Positions 50,793 through 60,404 of a DNA stretch of 64,000 nucleotides are shown here, piece after piece (positions within the stretch are counted from its first letter, which is position 1; each line of letters opens with the position of its first letter). The position numbers were made by a program, and so were the translations under genes. The stretch comes from Lysobacter prati (GTDB taxonomy: Bacteria; Pseudomonadota; Gammaproteobacteria; Xanthomonadales; Xanthomonadaceae). Under the pieces are notes generated by a model. It did not search any database. It saw only the letters and a program-made list of their open reading frames with translations, and was not told where the DNA came from. The DNA lies in contig NZ_VLNV01000006.1 in the NCBI RefSeq assembly GCF_009765215.1, positions 124,001 through 188,000 on the forward strand, read 5' to 3'.

Positions 50793-51845
50793 GTGCCCAC
50801 CTGGCTTGTTACCGGCGGCGCCGGTTTTATTGGCGGTAATTTCGTTCTCGAGGCAGTGAGGCAGGGCATCCGGGTCGTCAACCTGGATGCGCTTACCTAC
50901 GCCGGCAACCTGGATACGCTGCAGTCGATCCAAGGCGACCCGAATCACGTCTTCGTGCACGGTGATATCGGCGACGCAGGGTTGGTCGAGGGTTTACTTC
51001 GTCAGCACCGTCCCGACGCGGTCATCAACTTTGCCGCCGAAAGCCACGTCGATCGGTCCATCGATGGACCGGCCGCGTTCGTGCAGACGAATGTTGTCGG
51101 CACGCTGAGCCTGCTCGAAAAGACGCGCGACTACTGGAAGTCGCTGGACGATGCCGCCCGGGCAGCGTTCCGCTTCCTGCACGTCTCCACCGACGAGGTC
51201 TATGGAACGCTGGGCGAGACGGGCAAGTTCACCGAGCTCACGCCGTTCGCGCCCAACTCACCGTACTCCGCGTCGAAGGCCGCGTCTGACCACCTGGTCC
51301 GTGCCTTCCACCATACCTACGGCCTGCCGGTCCTGACGACCAACTGCTCGAACAACTACGGTCCGTATCAGTTCCCCGAGAAGCTGATCCCGCTGGTGAT
51401 CGCCAAGGCGCTCGCCGGCGAGGCGCTGCCGGTCTACGGCGACGGGCGCAATGTGCGCGACTGGTTGTTCGTGGCCGATCACTGCGCTGCCATTCGCCGC
51501 GTGCTCGAGGCTGGCCGCGTTGGTGAAACCTACAACGTTGGCGGCGATGCCGAGCGCGAGAACCTCGTCGTGGTCAAGACGATCTGCAAGCTGCTCGACG
51601 AGCGCCATCCGCTGGCCGATGGCCGCGCCCGCGAGTCGCTGATCAAGTTCGTCGCCGACCGTCCGGGCCACGATCGCCGCTACGCGATCGACGCGTCCAA
51701 GTTGCACACGGAACTTGGTTGGGCTCCGACCGTGACGTTCGAACAGGGCATGGCGCAAACCGTGGAGTGGTACCTGCAGAACCAGCCGTGGGTCAGCCGC
51801 GTGCTGGACGGCAGCTACCGCCTCGAACGCATCGGCCAAGCCTGA
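50793..51845 (+). CDS. rfbB: dTDP-glucose 4,6-dehydratase
   Basis: The 350-residue SDR-type dehydratase has NAD motif TGGAGFIGG (7-15), Thr-Asp-Glu in HVSTDEVYG (133-135), and Tyr158 with Lys162 in [10 protein letters not shown]. It converts dTDP-glucose to dTDP-4-keto-6-deoxyglucose, the second step of dTDP-L-rhamnose synthesis. It begins at GTG 50793, giving the usual [12 protein letters not shown] start. First gene of rfbBACD, 52 bases after ssb. Confidence 0.96.
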   Translation: MPTWLVTGGAGFIGGNFVLEAVRQGIRVVNLDALTYAGNLDTLQSIQGDPNHVFVHGDIGDAGLVEGLLRQHRPDAVINFAAESHVDRSIDGPAAFVQTNVVGTLSLLEKTRDYWKSLDDAARAAFRFLHVSTDEVYGTLGETGKFTELTPFAPNSPYSASKAASDHLVRAFHHTYGLPVLTTNCSNNYGPYQFPEKLIPLVIAKALAGEALPVYGDGRNVRDWLFVADHCAAIRRVLEAGRVGETYNVGGDAERENLVVVKTICKLLDERHPLADGRARESLIKFVADRPGHDRRYAIDASKLHTELGWAPTVTFEQGMAQTVEWYLQNQPWVSRVLDGSYRLERIGQA

Positions 51846-51855
51846 GGAAACAGAT

Positions 51856-52740
51856 ATGAACCGCAAGGGCATCATCCTGGCCGGAGGCTCGGGAACTCGG
51901 CTGTACCCGATCACCCAAGGCATCAGCAAGCAGCTGTTGCCGGTGTACGACAAGCCGATGATCTATTACCCGCTCAGCGTGCTGATGCTGGCCGGTATCC
52001 GCGACGTGCTGATCATCAACACGCCGCACGAGCAGGCATTGTTCCGCACCCTGCTCGGTGACGGTTCGCAGTGGGGCATGAACATCGAATATGCCGTGCA
52101 GCCCAGCCCGGACGGCTTGGCGCAGGCGTACCTGATCGGGCGCGATTTCGTCGCCGGGCAGCCCAGCTGCCTGGTCCTGGGCGACAACATTTTCCACGGG
52201 CCTGGTTTGACGGCCATGCTCAAGCGTGCCGATTCGCGCGACACCGGTGCCACTGTGTTTGGTTACTGGGTCAGCGATCCGGAGCGCTACGGCGTGGCCG
52301 AGTTCGACCAAGCCGGCAAGGTGATCGGCTTGGAGGAGAAACCCGCAATACCGCGCTCCCACTACGCCGTAACTGGACTGTATTTCTACGACGGCCGCGC
52401 CAGCGATCTGGCAGCCGAGCTCAAGCCCTCGCCGCGCGGCGAACTGGAGATCACCGATCTCAATCGCCGTTACCTCGAGGAAGGTTCGCTGCACCTGGAG
52501 CAGCTCGGTCGCGGGTATGCGTGGCTCGATACCGGCACGCACCAGTCACTGCTCGAGGCCTCCAACTACATCGAGACCATCGAGGCGCGGCAGGGCCTGC
52601 GCGTTTGCTGTCCGGAGGAGATCGCCTGGAACAACGGCTGGATCGACGCTGAGCGCCTCAATGAGTTGGCCCGTCCGCTGGCCAAGAACGGTTACGGCCA
52701 GTACCTGCTGAGCTTGGCCGAGCGGGGCTACGTGCCGTGA
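51856..52740 (+). CDS. rfbA: Glucose-1-phosphate thymidylyltransferase
   Basis: The 294-residue nucleotidyltransferase has the signature [20 protein letters not shown] near the N terminus and [24 protein letters not shown] and EEKPAIPRS further on. It makes dTDP-glucose from dTTP and glucose-1-phosphate, the first step of the pathway. It follows rfbB by 10 bases and overlaps rfbC by 4 bases. Confidence 0.96.
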   Translation: MNRKGIILAGGSGTRLYPITQGISKQLLPVYDKPMIYYPLSVLMLAGIRDVLIINTPHEQALFRTLLGDGSQWGMNIEYAVQPSPDGLAQAYLIGRDFVAGQPSCLVLGDNIFHGPGLTAMLKRADSRDTGATVFGYWVSDPERYGVAEFDQAGKVIGLEEKPAIPRSHYAVTGLYFYDGRASDLAAELKPSPRGELEITDLNRRYLEEGSLHLEQLGRGYAWLDTGTHQSLLEASNYIETIEARQGLRVCCPEEIAWNNGWIDAERLNELARPLAKNGYGQYLLSLAERGYVP

Positions 52741-53294
52741 AGGTGATCGAGACTGACCTGCCTGGCTGCGTGGTCTTCGAGCCCCGCGTGTTCGGCGACG
52801 ACCGTGGATTCTTCTTTGAATCGTTCAACCACGACAAGCTGGCCACCCATGGCCTGCAACCTCGGTTCGTGCAGGGCAACGTGTCTTCGTCCAGCCGTGG
52901 CGTGCTGCGCGGACTGCACTACCAGTGGCCCAATCCGCAAGGCAAGTACGTCTCGGTGGTCGAAGGCGAGGTGTGGGACGTCGCGGTCGACATCCGCCGC
53001 GGTTCACCGCACTTCGGTCGCTGGACGGCCGTGCTGCTGAGTGCGGAGAACAAGCGCCACTTCTGGATTCCCGAAGGCTTCGCCCACGGTTTCGTGACGC
53101 TGAGCGAGCGCGCCGTGTTCACTTACCTGTGCACCGCCACCTACGACGCCCAGGCCGACGCCGGTATCCGCTGGAACGATGCCCGACTTGCAATCGACTG
53201 GCCGGTGTCCGACGTGTCGCTCTCCGACAAGGATGCGCGCGCCCCGTTCCTGGACGAAATTGCCGAGGATCGCCTGCCGGTCTACGTGCCATGA
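52737..53294 (+). CDS. rfbC: dTDP-4-dehydrorhamnose 3,5-epimerase
   Basis: The 185-residue cupin epimerase has the conserved [27 protein letters not shown] with catalytic His61, and [16 protein letters not shown] segments. It epimerises C3 and C5 of the keto-sugar. GTG 52737 overlaps the rfbA stop, and its own stop overlaps the rfbD start, showing translational coupling. Confidence 0.96.
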   Translation: MKVIETDLPGCVVFEPRVFGDDRGFFFESFNHDKLATHGLQPRFVQGNVSSSSRGVLRGLHYQWPNPQGKYVSVVEGEVWDVAVDIRRGSPHFGRWTAVLLSAENKRHFWIPEGFAHGFVTLSERAVFTYLCTATYDAQADAGIRWNDARLAIDWPVSDVSLSDKDARAPFLDEIAEDRLPVYVP

Positions 53295-54184
53295 AGTTGC
53301 TGGTCATCGGTGCCAATGGCCAGGTAGGCCATGAGTTGGTGCGCAGCCTGGCACCGCTGGGCGAGGTCGTCGCGACCACGCGCAGCGGCCAGCTCGACGA
53401 TGGCAGTGCCTGCGAGCGTTTTGATCTGGCCGACTTCGACGCCATCGCGACGCTGCTGGATCGAACGCGTCCCGATGTCGTCGTCAACGCCGCGGCATAC
53501 ACCGCGGTCGATCGCGCCGAGGACGACGCCGAGGCCGCTTTCCGCGCCAATGCAGAAGGTCCTGGACGGCTCGCGCTGGATTGCGCCGTGCGCGGCATTG
53601 CGCTGGTGCATTACTCGACCGACTACGTTTTCGACGGGCAGGGAAGTCGCCCTTATCGGGAAGACGATGCAACCGCGCCCATCGGCGTCTACGGCCACAG
53701 CAAGCTCGCCGGCGAGCAGGCGATCGCCCGCAGCGGCGCGCGCCACCTGATCCTGCGCACGGCGTGGGTGTACGGGCTGCACGGCGCGAATTTCCTGCGC
53801 ACCATGCTGCGCGTCGGTGTCGAGCGCGATGAACTGCGCGTGGTCGCCGACCAACGCGGTACGCCGACGCCGGCCTGGCTGATCGCCGACGCGACCGCCG
53901 ACATCCTTCGCCAGGGTTTCCCGGAATCGGGCATCGTCCATCTCGTCGCCGACGGGGAGACCACGTGGCATGGCTTTGCCGAGGCGATTTTCGACGAGGC
54001 GATGTCGGCCGGCGTGATTTCACGGCGCCCGGTCGTGACCGCCATCACGACCGCGGACTACCCCACGCGTGCCAGCCGCCCAGCCTATTCCGTGCTCGAT
54101 ACCGGCCGCCTGCGACAGCTCGGCATCGAAGCGCCCGCATGGCGCCAAGCGCTGCAAAAAACGCTCGCTGCCGCAAGGCCATAA
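53291..54184 (+). CDS. rfbD: dTDP-4-dehydrorhamnose reductase
   Basis: The 297-residue SDR has NADPH motif GANGQVGHEL, STDYVFDGQG and YGHSKLAGEQ with the catalytic Tyr/Lys, and WVYGLHGANFLRTM further on. It completes dTDP-L-rhamnose. ATG 53291 is fixed by the 4-base overlap with rfbC. Last gene of the pathway unit. I see no terminator in the 100 bases before the next gene. Confidence 0.96.
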   Translation: MKLLVIGANGQVGHELVRSLAPLGEVVATTRSGQLDDGSACERFDLADFDAIATLLDRTRPDVVVNAAAYTAVDRAEDDAEAAFRANAEGPGRLALDCAVRGIALVHYSTDYVFDGQGSRPYREDDATAPIGVYGHSKLAGEQAIARSGARHLILRTAWVYGLHGANFLRTMLRVGVERDELRVVADQRGTPTPAWLIADATADILRQGFPESGIVHLVADGETTWHGFAEAIFDEAMSAGVISRRPVVTAITTADYPTRASRPAYSVLDTGRLRQLGIEAPAWRQALQKTLAAARP

Positions 54185-54284
54185 TTTCCCGGTGGAGCCG
54201 TGAACCCTGGATCGGGTAGGCTCCATTCGCGCGCCTGGGGGGCCAGGCTGGTCGGGGCGCGCCAACGACCACGGGGAAGGGAAA

Positions 54285-56279
54285 ATGAAGCGAGTTGCAC
54301 TGCTGGCAGCGCTGGTTGCGCTGATGCCGGTCGCGCCGGCCACGGCCGCCGAGGGTGGAATCGACGTGGGGGCGTACGTCAAGAAGGACGAATTCACCGA
54401 CGTGAAGCTCTCGCCCGGTGGCGAGTATTACGCGGCGACCGTGCCGTTGGCCGACCGCACCGCGCTGGCGGTGATCGAGCGCGGCACCAACAAGATCACC
54501 GGCTCGCTCAAGCTCGGCCGCAACGCGCACGTCGCGGACTTCGACTGGATCAGCCGAGATCGCCTGCTGATCAGCGTCGCCGATCGCTTCGGTGAGCTGG
54601 AGCGCCCGCAGCTGACTGGCGAGCTGATCGCGATGAACGCCGATGGCAGCAAGACCGAAATGCTCGCCGGCTTCCGCGTCGACGATGGCGGCCTGGGCAC
54701 AACGATCAAGCCCAAGAAGGGCAGCGACAGTATTGCCGCATTCCCGATCGCAGCGCCGTTCAACGAAGGCCGATCCGCGCTCGTCAAAGTGTTGCCCTTC
54801 AGCGCCGATCCGTATCCGGCCATCGAGAACATCGACGTCTTCACCGGTCGGCGCGCGCGCGTCGCGGTTTCGCCGGTCAGGGGTGCCAGTTTCATCACCG
54901 ACAACCGTGGCGAGGTCCGTTTCGTCGCCGGATCGGAGTCTGACAACGTCCGCAAGCTTTACTACCGTTCCGGCGAAGGCAACGGCTGGACGCTGTTCAG
55001 TATGGAAGACAGCAAGGGACGCTTCGAATACCCGATCGGTTTCTCCGCCGACGACAAGGTGGTCTACCTGTTCGCAGAACAGGCGAAGGGACCCGCCAAG
55101 ATCGTCGCACTCGACCTGGCCAGCCGCGAACGCAAGGTCGTCCTGGCCGACGACAACGTTGACCCGGACCGCATCATCTATCGCAACGGCACGCGCACAC
55201 CGCTCGGCGTGTTCTTCATGGACGGCAAGCCACGCACCGCCTTCATCGACGAGACCGTGCCTGAAGCCAAGCTCTATCACAGCCTGGAGTCGGCATTTGC
55301 CGGCAGCAGCGTCGAGATTACCTCTCAGACCTCCGACGGCAGCCTGGCGTTGATCCGGGTTTCCAACGACCTCAATCCGGGCGACTTCTATCTGTTCGAC
55401 ACCGTCAACAAGAAGGCCGCGCATGTGCTGGCGCGCCGACAGTGGTTCGATCCGGACAAGATGTCGCCGATGCGGCCGGTCAAGCTGGCCGCGCGTGATG
55501 GCCTGGAACTGCAGGGTTACCTGACCACGCCCCTGGGCAGCAGCGGCAAAGGCCTGCCGCTGGTGGTGATGCCGCACGGTGGCCCGTTCGGCATCCAGGA
55601 CGCGTGGGGCTTCGACGACGAAGCGCAGATGCTGGCCGCCGCCGGCTATGCCGTGCTGCAGGTCAATTACCGTGGTTCCGGCGGGTACGGCCTCGACTTC
55701 AAGCAGGCCGGCGCGCAGCAGTGGGGCGGCACGATGCAGGATGACCTGACCGATGCCACGCGGTGGGCGATCGCGCAGGGCGTGGCCAACAAGGACCGCA
55801 TCTGCCTGTACGGTGCCAGCTATGGCGGTTACGCCGCACTGATGGGCGTGGCCAAGGAACCGGATCTGTATCGCTGCGCGGCGGGTTACGTGGGTGTGTA
55901 CGACCTCCCGAAAATGGTGGCGGACGACAAGCGCGCACTCACCCGTTGGGGCAACTGGTCAATGGACTGGGTAGGCAAGTCGGCGGAGCTGGGTGCGGTA
56001 TCACCCAACCGCATGGCCGACCGGATCAAGGTGCCGGTGTTCCTGGCCGCCGGTGGCGAGGACGAAACCGCCCCGATCGAACACAGCAAGATGATGGAGC
56101 AGGCGCTGCGCAAGGCCAACGTGCCGGTAGAGACGCTGTACTTCGATACCGAAGGCCACGGTTTCTACCTGCCCGAACACCAAAGCGAGTACTACACCCG
56201 ACTGCTGGCGTTCCTCTCGCGCAGCCTCGGCGGCGCGGTAGCGGCGACCGGTACCGGCGACGCCAAGTCGGCGAAGTAA
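54285..56279 (+). CDS. Secreted S9 family peptidase (acylaminoacyl-peptidase/prolyl-oligopeptidase type)
   Basis: The 664-residue protein has a signal peptide (MKRVALLAALVALMPVAPAT), a beta-propeller domain (about 40-400) and a C-terminal alpha/beta hydrolase domain. MPHGGPFGIQDAWGFD precedes the catalytic Ser512 in GASYGGYAAL; the acid is probably Asp593 in GGEDETAP, and His625 lies in TEGHGFYLPEH. Such exopeptidases cleave short peptides in the periplasm or outside. A strong terminator follows. The downstream peptide transporters fit a peptide-feeding lifestyle. Confidence 0.93.
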   Translation: MKRVALLAALVALMPVAPATAAEGGIDVGAYVKKDEFTDVKLSPGGEYYAATVPLADRTALAVIERGTNKITGSLKLGRNAHVADFDWISRDRLLISVADRFGELERPQLTGELIAMNADGSKTEMLAGFRVDDGGLGTTIKPKKGSDSIAAFPIAAPFNEGRSALVKVLPFSADPYPAIENIDVFTGRRARVAVSPVRGASFITDNRGEVRFVAGSESDNVRKLYYRSGEGNGWTLFSMEDSKGRFEYPIGFSADDKVVYLFAEQAKGPAKIVALDLASRERKVVLADDNVDPDRIIYRNGTRTPLGVFFMDGKPRTAFIDETVPEAKLYHSLESAFAGSSVEITSQTSDGSLALIRVSNDLNPGDFYLFDTVNKKAAHVLARRQWFDPDKMSPMRPVKLAARDGLELQGYLTTPLGSSGKGLPLVVMPHGGPFGIQDAWGFDDEAQMLAAAGYAVLQVNYRGSGGYGLDFKQAGAQQWGGTMQDDLTDATRWAIAQGVANKDRICLYGASYGGYAALMGVAKEPDLYRCAAGYVGVYDLPKMVADDKRALTRWGNWSMDWVGKSAELGAVSPNRMADRIKVPVFLAAGGEDETAPIEHSKMMEQALRKANVPVETLYFDTEGHGFYLPEHQSEYYTRLLAFLSRSLGGAVAATGTGDAKSAK

Positions 56280-56292
56280 TCCGGGTAACGAA

Positions 56293-56322
56293 AGAGGGGC
56301 TGCATGGCAGCCCCTCTTTTTT
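56293..56322 (+). terminator. Rho-independent terminator between S9 peptidase and POT gene
   Basis: An 11-base stem (AGAGGGGCTGC / GCAGCCCCTCT) with a 3-base loop and TTTTTT after it. It sits between convergent genes and, with AAA on the other side, may work in both directions. Confidence 0.9.
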
Positions 56323-56343
56323 GAACGGGGTGCAGGCGCGGAG

Positions 56344-58131
56344 TTACTTCACGCCGTGCATCATCCGTCGCAGCACTGGCGAAGCGATCAGCGCGATCAC
56401 GGCCCAACCGATGCCGATCCACATCATCAGCCAGAACAGGCTGGCGTACTTGCTGCCGGCGACGGCGAAGTCGAGCGTGGTGCCTTCGGGAACGTCGATC
56501 GCGGCGAGCTTGCCGAACAGCGCGGCCAGGGTTTCGGAGAACGCGGTGGCGAGGAACCAGGTGCCCATCATCAGGCTCATCACGCTCTTGACCGACAACT
56601 GCGTCACTGCCGCCAGGCTGACAGGCGCCAGGCACATCTCGCCGGTTGCCAGCACCAGGTAGGCCAGCACCAGCCACCACACGCTGGCCACTTCGCCGGT
56701 GACGCCGGCATTCTGCGCGGCCAGCGCCAGCGGAATGAAGCTCAGCCCGGCGAACAGCAGGCCGAAGGCCGACTTCACCGGCTTGGACGGGTCCATGCCT
56801 CGACGGTCGAGCACGTCCCACAGGCGGCCGAACAGCGGTGCCAGCAGCACCAGGAACAACGCGCCCAGGTAGGTCAGCGAGCCGGCCGTCTGTGGCAGCA
56901 CCAGAACGTCGCGCAGCAGGAACACCAGCATCACCAGCACGGCCAACGCGAAAAGCACCTTGGGCATGCGCGATTCCGGATGGCGGTCCGACAGTGCCGC
57001 CGAAACCATGAACGCCAACGGCGCCAGCAGCAGCGAAATCGTCGACCACGGCCACGGCGTGCCTTCGCGGATCACCAGCGACGGCGCCACGTCCTTGGTC
57101 AACATGCGATCGGTGAAGGTGACCCACGATCCGTACGTCTGCTCGTACAGGGTGAAGAACACCAGGCACATGAAGATCATCGCCAGCAGCGAGATCATTT
57201 GCTGGCGCTGCACCGGCGTGCAGCGGGCGGTGACGAACCAGGCGAACCATGCCAGCACCGCCAGCATTACCAGCAGCATCAGCAGCAGCGCCAGCGAAAT
57301 CTCGCCACCCAGGGCGAAACGGCCGTTGGCCACGGCCCACATCAGTCCGGCGATCGGCACCAGGCCGAGCATCGTGCCCAGGTAGATCGCCCACTCGCGC
57401 GGCAGGCCCAGCACACGGTCGCGCAGGCGCGCCAGATCCGGCGGTTCGGCGTGGCCGTGCAGGTACTTCTGGCCCCACAGGAATTGCCCGAGACCCAACA
57501 GCATGCCGATGCCGGCCGCGCCGAAGCCCCAGCTCCAGCCCAGCGTCTGGCCGAGGTAGCCGCACACCAGCGAGGCGAACAAGGCGCCCAGGTTGATGCC
57601 GGCGTAGAACAGCGAGAAGCCCGAGTCGCGGCGCGGGTCATTGTCGGGATAGAGCCGGCCGACGATCGTGGAGATGTTGGGCTTGAGGAAGCCCACGCCG
57701 AGGATGATCAACGACAGCGACAGGTAGAACACCTGCAGCGAAGCTTCGTCGCGCACCACCACGCCGTTGCTGATCGTCGCGGCATGACCCTCCACCGCCA
57801 TGCCCAAATGGCCGGCGACCAGCAGCAGGCCGCCGAAGACCACCGCCTTGCGCATGCCCAGATAGCGGTCGGCCAGCAGGCCGCCGACGACCGGCAGACA
57901 GTAGACCAGGCCGCCGTAGGCGCCGAGCACGTCCAGGCCGGAGCGGTCGCCGAACCTGTGGTGCTGCAGCAGGTACAGCAGCAGCAGCGCCTTCATGCCG
58001 TAGAAGGAGAAGCGCTCCCACATCTCGGTGAAGAAACAGACGTAAACGCCCTTGGGGTGGCCGAAGAGCTCATCGCGGGCATCGCGGATGACGATGTCGC
58101 CGGGGAGGGCCGGGGCTGCGATGGTGGACAT
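56344..58131 (-). CDS. POT family proton-dependent peptide transporter
   Basis: The 595-residue MFS-type protein has about 14 membrane segments. The POT signature ExxERF is present in FFTEMWERFSFYG near residue 35, and the second signature region reads LSLSLIILGVGFLKPNISTIVGRLY with later FFxLYEQTYGSW. It imports di- and tripeptides with protons. ATG 58131 (MSTIAAPALPGD) is chosen because upstream residues are atypical. It is convergent with the S9 peptidase. Confidence 0.95.
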   Translation of the reverse strand: MSTIAAPALPGDIVIRDARDELFGHPKGVYVCFFTEMWERFSFYGMKALLLLYLLQHHRFGDRSGLDVLGAYGGLVYCLPVVGGLLADRYLGMRKAVVFGGLLLVAGHLGMAVEGHAATISNGVVVRDEASLQVFYLSLSLIILGVGFLKPNISTIVGRLYPDNDPRRDSGFSLFYAGINLGALFASLVCGYLGQTLGWSWGFGAAGIGMLLGLGQFLWGQKYLHGHAEPPDLARLRDRVLGLPREWAIYLGTMLGLVPIAGLMWAVANGRFALGGEISLALLLMLLVMLAVLAWFAWFVTARCTPVQRQQMISLLAMIFMCLVFFTLYEQTYGSWVTFTDRMLTKDVAPSLVIREGTPWPWSTISLLLAPLAFMVSAALSDRHPESRMPKVLFALAVLVMLVFLLRDVLVLPQTAGSLTYLGALFLVLLAPLFGRLWDVLDRRGMDPSKPVKSAFGLLFAGLSFIPLALAAQNAGVTGEVASVWWLVLAYLVLATGEMCLAPVSLAAVTQLSVKSVMSLMMGTWFLATAFSETLAALFGKLAAIDVPEGTTLDFAVAGSKYASLFWLMMWIGIGWAVIALIASPVLRRMMHGVK

Positions 58132-58270
58132 GGGCGATCCGTGACTGAAGTCGCCGAATTCTAGGGCCTGAAGGGGCCCTGCGCGCATCGCCGGGCGCGG
58201 TACGGGGCCGATGTACGGCGCGGCGGCCGGTCTGCAATACTCGCCCGAACTTCAGCAGGGGCCCGCTCCA

Positions 58271-60277
58271 GTGACCAGCACCAGCCTGTCCGACACCGCG
58301 CCGCGTACCGAACTGACCGTACGCAGCCTCATCCTCGGCGTCGTCATCACGCTGCTGTTCACCGCGGCCAATGTGTTCTTCGGCCTCAAGGCCGGCCTGA
58401 CCTTCGCCACTTCGATCCCGGCGGCGGTGATCTCGATGGCCCTGCTGCGCAATTTCAAGGATTCCACGATCCAGGAAAACAACATCGTGCAGACCGTCGC
58501 CTCGTCGGCGGGCACGCTGTCGTCGATCATCTTCGTCCTGCCGGGCCTGGTGATGATCGGCTGGTGGACCGGCTTCCCCTACTGGGAGTCGTTCGCGATC
58601 TGCGCCCTGGGCGGCATCCTCGGCGTGATGTATTCGATCCCGCTGCGGCGCGCGCTGGTGACCAACTCCGACTTGCCGTACCCGGAAGGCGTGGCCTGCG
58701 CCGAGGTGCTGAAGGTCGGCAGCGGCGGTGACACCTCCACTGCGTCCGGCGTGGAGGAAAGCCGTTACGGCCTGTTGGCGGTGGTCTGGGGCTCGGTCGT
58801 TGCTGCAGCATTTTCGCTGATCGTCGCCACCCGCATCTTCGGTTCCAACGTCGGCGCCTACTTCCGCCTCGGCGGTGACCGCGGGGGCGTCACCGGTTTC
58901 GATTTCACCCTGTCGATGGCGCTGCTCGCGGTCGGTCACCTGGTCGGCCTGTGGGTCGGCGTGGCGATGGGCCTGGGCGCGTTGATCGCCTGGGGCTGGG
59001 CCGTGCCGCACTACTCGGCGCTGGCCGCCACGGCAGGCCCCGCGGCCGAACTGGGCCAGGCGACGTGGGCGACCTACGTGCGCTTCATCGGTGCCGGCAC
59101 GATTGGCGTCGCCGCGATCTGGACCCTGGCCAAGCTGGTCAAGCCGGTCGTCAGCGGCCTGTCCTCGGCGATGGCCGCCTCGCGCGTGCGCAAGGCCGGC
59201 CAGGCCGGCTCGCTGCCGCGCCAGGAACAGGACATCCCGATCGGCATGGTCGGCCTCATCTCCATCGCCTGCTTCATTCCGATCGCCTTCCTGCTGGGGC
59301 ATTTCGCCCTCGGCAGCGGCCTGGGCGAGCACATGTGGAAGCTGGTGATCGGCGGCCTGCTCTACGTCATCGTGATGAGCTTCCTGGTGTCGGCGGTGTG
59401 CGGCTACATGGCCGGCCTGATCGGCTCGTCCAACAGCCCGCTGTCTGGCATCGGCATCCTGGTGGTGATCGGCGCGGCGCTGCTGCTCGTCTTCGGCATC
59501 AAGCCGCTGCTGGCACCGGGCAACGAGAAGGGCCTGGTCGCATTCGCGCTGTTTGTCACCGCAGTGGTCTTCGCCGTGGCGACCATTGCCAACAACAACC
59601 TGCAGGACCTCAAGACCGGTCAATTGGTGGACGCGACGCCGTCCAAGCAGCAGTGGGCACTGGTGGTGGGCGTGCTTGCCGGTGCGGCGATCATTCCGCC
59701 GATCCTCGACCTGCTCAACCAGGCCTACGGCTTCACCGGTGCGCCGGGTGCGGTGCCGGGCCGCGCGCTGGCCGCGCCGCAGGCGGGCCTGATTTCGGCG
59801 CTGGCGCAGGGCGTGATCCTGGGCAACATCGACTGGAGCCTGATCCGTATCGGTGCCTACATCGGTGCCGGCCTGATCGTCGTCGACATGATCCTGCGCC
59901 GCACGACCAAGTCGGCGCACCTGTCGCCGCTGGCCGTCGGCCTGGGCATCTACCTGCCGACCTCGGCGACGCTGATGGTGGTGGTCGGCGCGATCATCGG
60001 CTGGCTCTACGACCGCCGTGCCGAGCGCAGCGCCAAGCCCGAATCGACCAAGCAGATGGGCGTGCTGCTGGCCTCGGGCATGATCGTCGGCGAAGGCCTG
60101 ATCGGCGTGGCGATCGCGGCGATCGTGGCGTTCTCCGGCAAGGACTTCCCGTTGGGGCTGGTCGGTGACGACTTCGCCGGGCCGGCTGTGTGGATCGGCG
60201 GCGCGGCGTTCGTTGCGGTCGTGTTTGTCCTGTATCGCTGGGCCGAGCGGGTCAGCGCCAAGGCCGCGGCAGCCTGA
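58271..60277 (+). CDS. OPT family oligopeptide transporter
   Basis: The protein has about 668 residues and some 16 hydrophobic segments. The N-terminal TELTVRSLILGVVITLLFTA and NVFFGLKAGLTFATSIPAAV are typical of bacterial OPT proteins, as are the segments LPYPEGVACAEVL and GSSNSPLSGIGI. It imports oligopeptides or metal-peptide complexes. GTG 58271 gives a start like that of relatives; an ATG at 58211 would add 20 residues. It is divergent from the POT gene across about 140 bases, which should hold both promoters. Confidence 0.94.
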   Translation: MTSTSLSDTAPRTELTVRSLILGVVITLLFTAANVFFGLKAGLTFATSIPAAVISMALLRNFKDSTIQENNIVQTVASSAGTLSSIIFVLPGLVMIGWWTGFPYWESFAICALGGILGVMYSIPLRRALVTNSDLPYPEGVACAEVLKVGSGGDTSTASGVEESRYGLLAVVWGSVVAAAFSLIVATRIFGSNVGAYFRLGGDRGGVTGFDFTLSMALLAVGHLVGLWVGVAMGLGALIAWGWAVPHYSALAATAGPAAELGQATWATYVRFIGAGTIGVAAIWTLAKLVKPVVSGLSSAMAASRVRKAGQAGSLPRQEQDIPIGMVGLISIACFIPIAFLLGHFALGSGLGEHMWKLVIGGLLYVIVMSFLVSAVCGYMAGLIGSSNSPLSGIGILVVIGAALLLVFGIKPLLAPGNEKGLVAFALFVTAVVFAVATIANNNLQDLKTGQLVDATPSKQQWALVVGVLAGAAIIPPILDLLNQAYGFTGAPGAVPGRALAAPQAGLISALAQGVILGNIDWSLIRIGAYIGAGLIVVDMILRRTTKSAHLSPLAVGLGIYLPTSATLMVVVGAIIGWLYDRRAERSAKPESTKQMGVLLASGMIVGEGLIGVAIAAIVAFSGKDFPLGLVGDDFAGPAVWIGGAAFVAVVFVLYRWAERVSAKAAAA

Positions 60278-60293
60278 CCGAGCGGCCTGAATA

Positions 60294-60319
60294 GGGTTTG
60301 CCGGTCAATCGGCAAACCC
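60294..60319 (+). terminator. Hairpin after the OPT gene
   Basis: A perfect 10-base stem (GGGTTTGCCG / CGGCAAACCC) with loop GTCAAT, 17 bases after the OPT stop. There is no T-tract, so it is either a weak terminator or an mRNA-end hairpin. Confidence 0.65.
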
Positions 60320-60404
60320 GGCAATGACGGCGGGAGCATTGGCCTTTGCGGCCGCCGTCACGGACGCCTAACATCGACGGTCTTTGTACCCAGTTGGAGC
60401 CGTC

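Noticed and set aside
56356-58164. Long plus-strand frame of about 600 codons opposite the POT gene
   Set aside because: It is rich in His, Gln and Arg in the way expected of an antisense shadow in GC-rich DNA, while the POT motifs on the minus strand are clear.
58070-59920. Long minus-strand frame of 616 codons opposite the OPT gene
   Set aside because: Same shadow composition; the OPT transporter on the plus strand explains this DNA.
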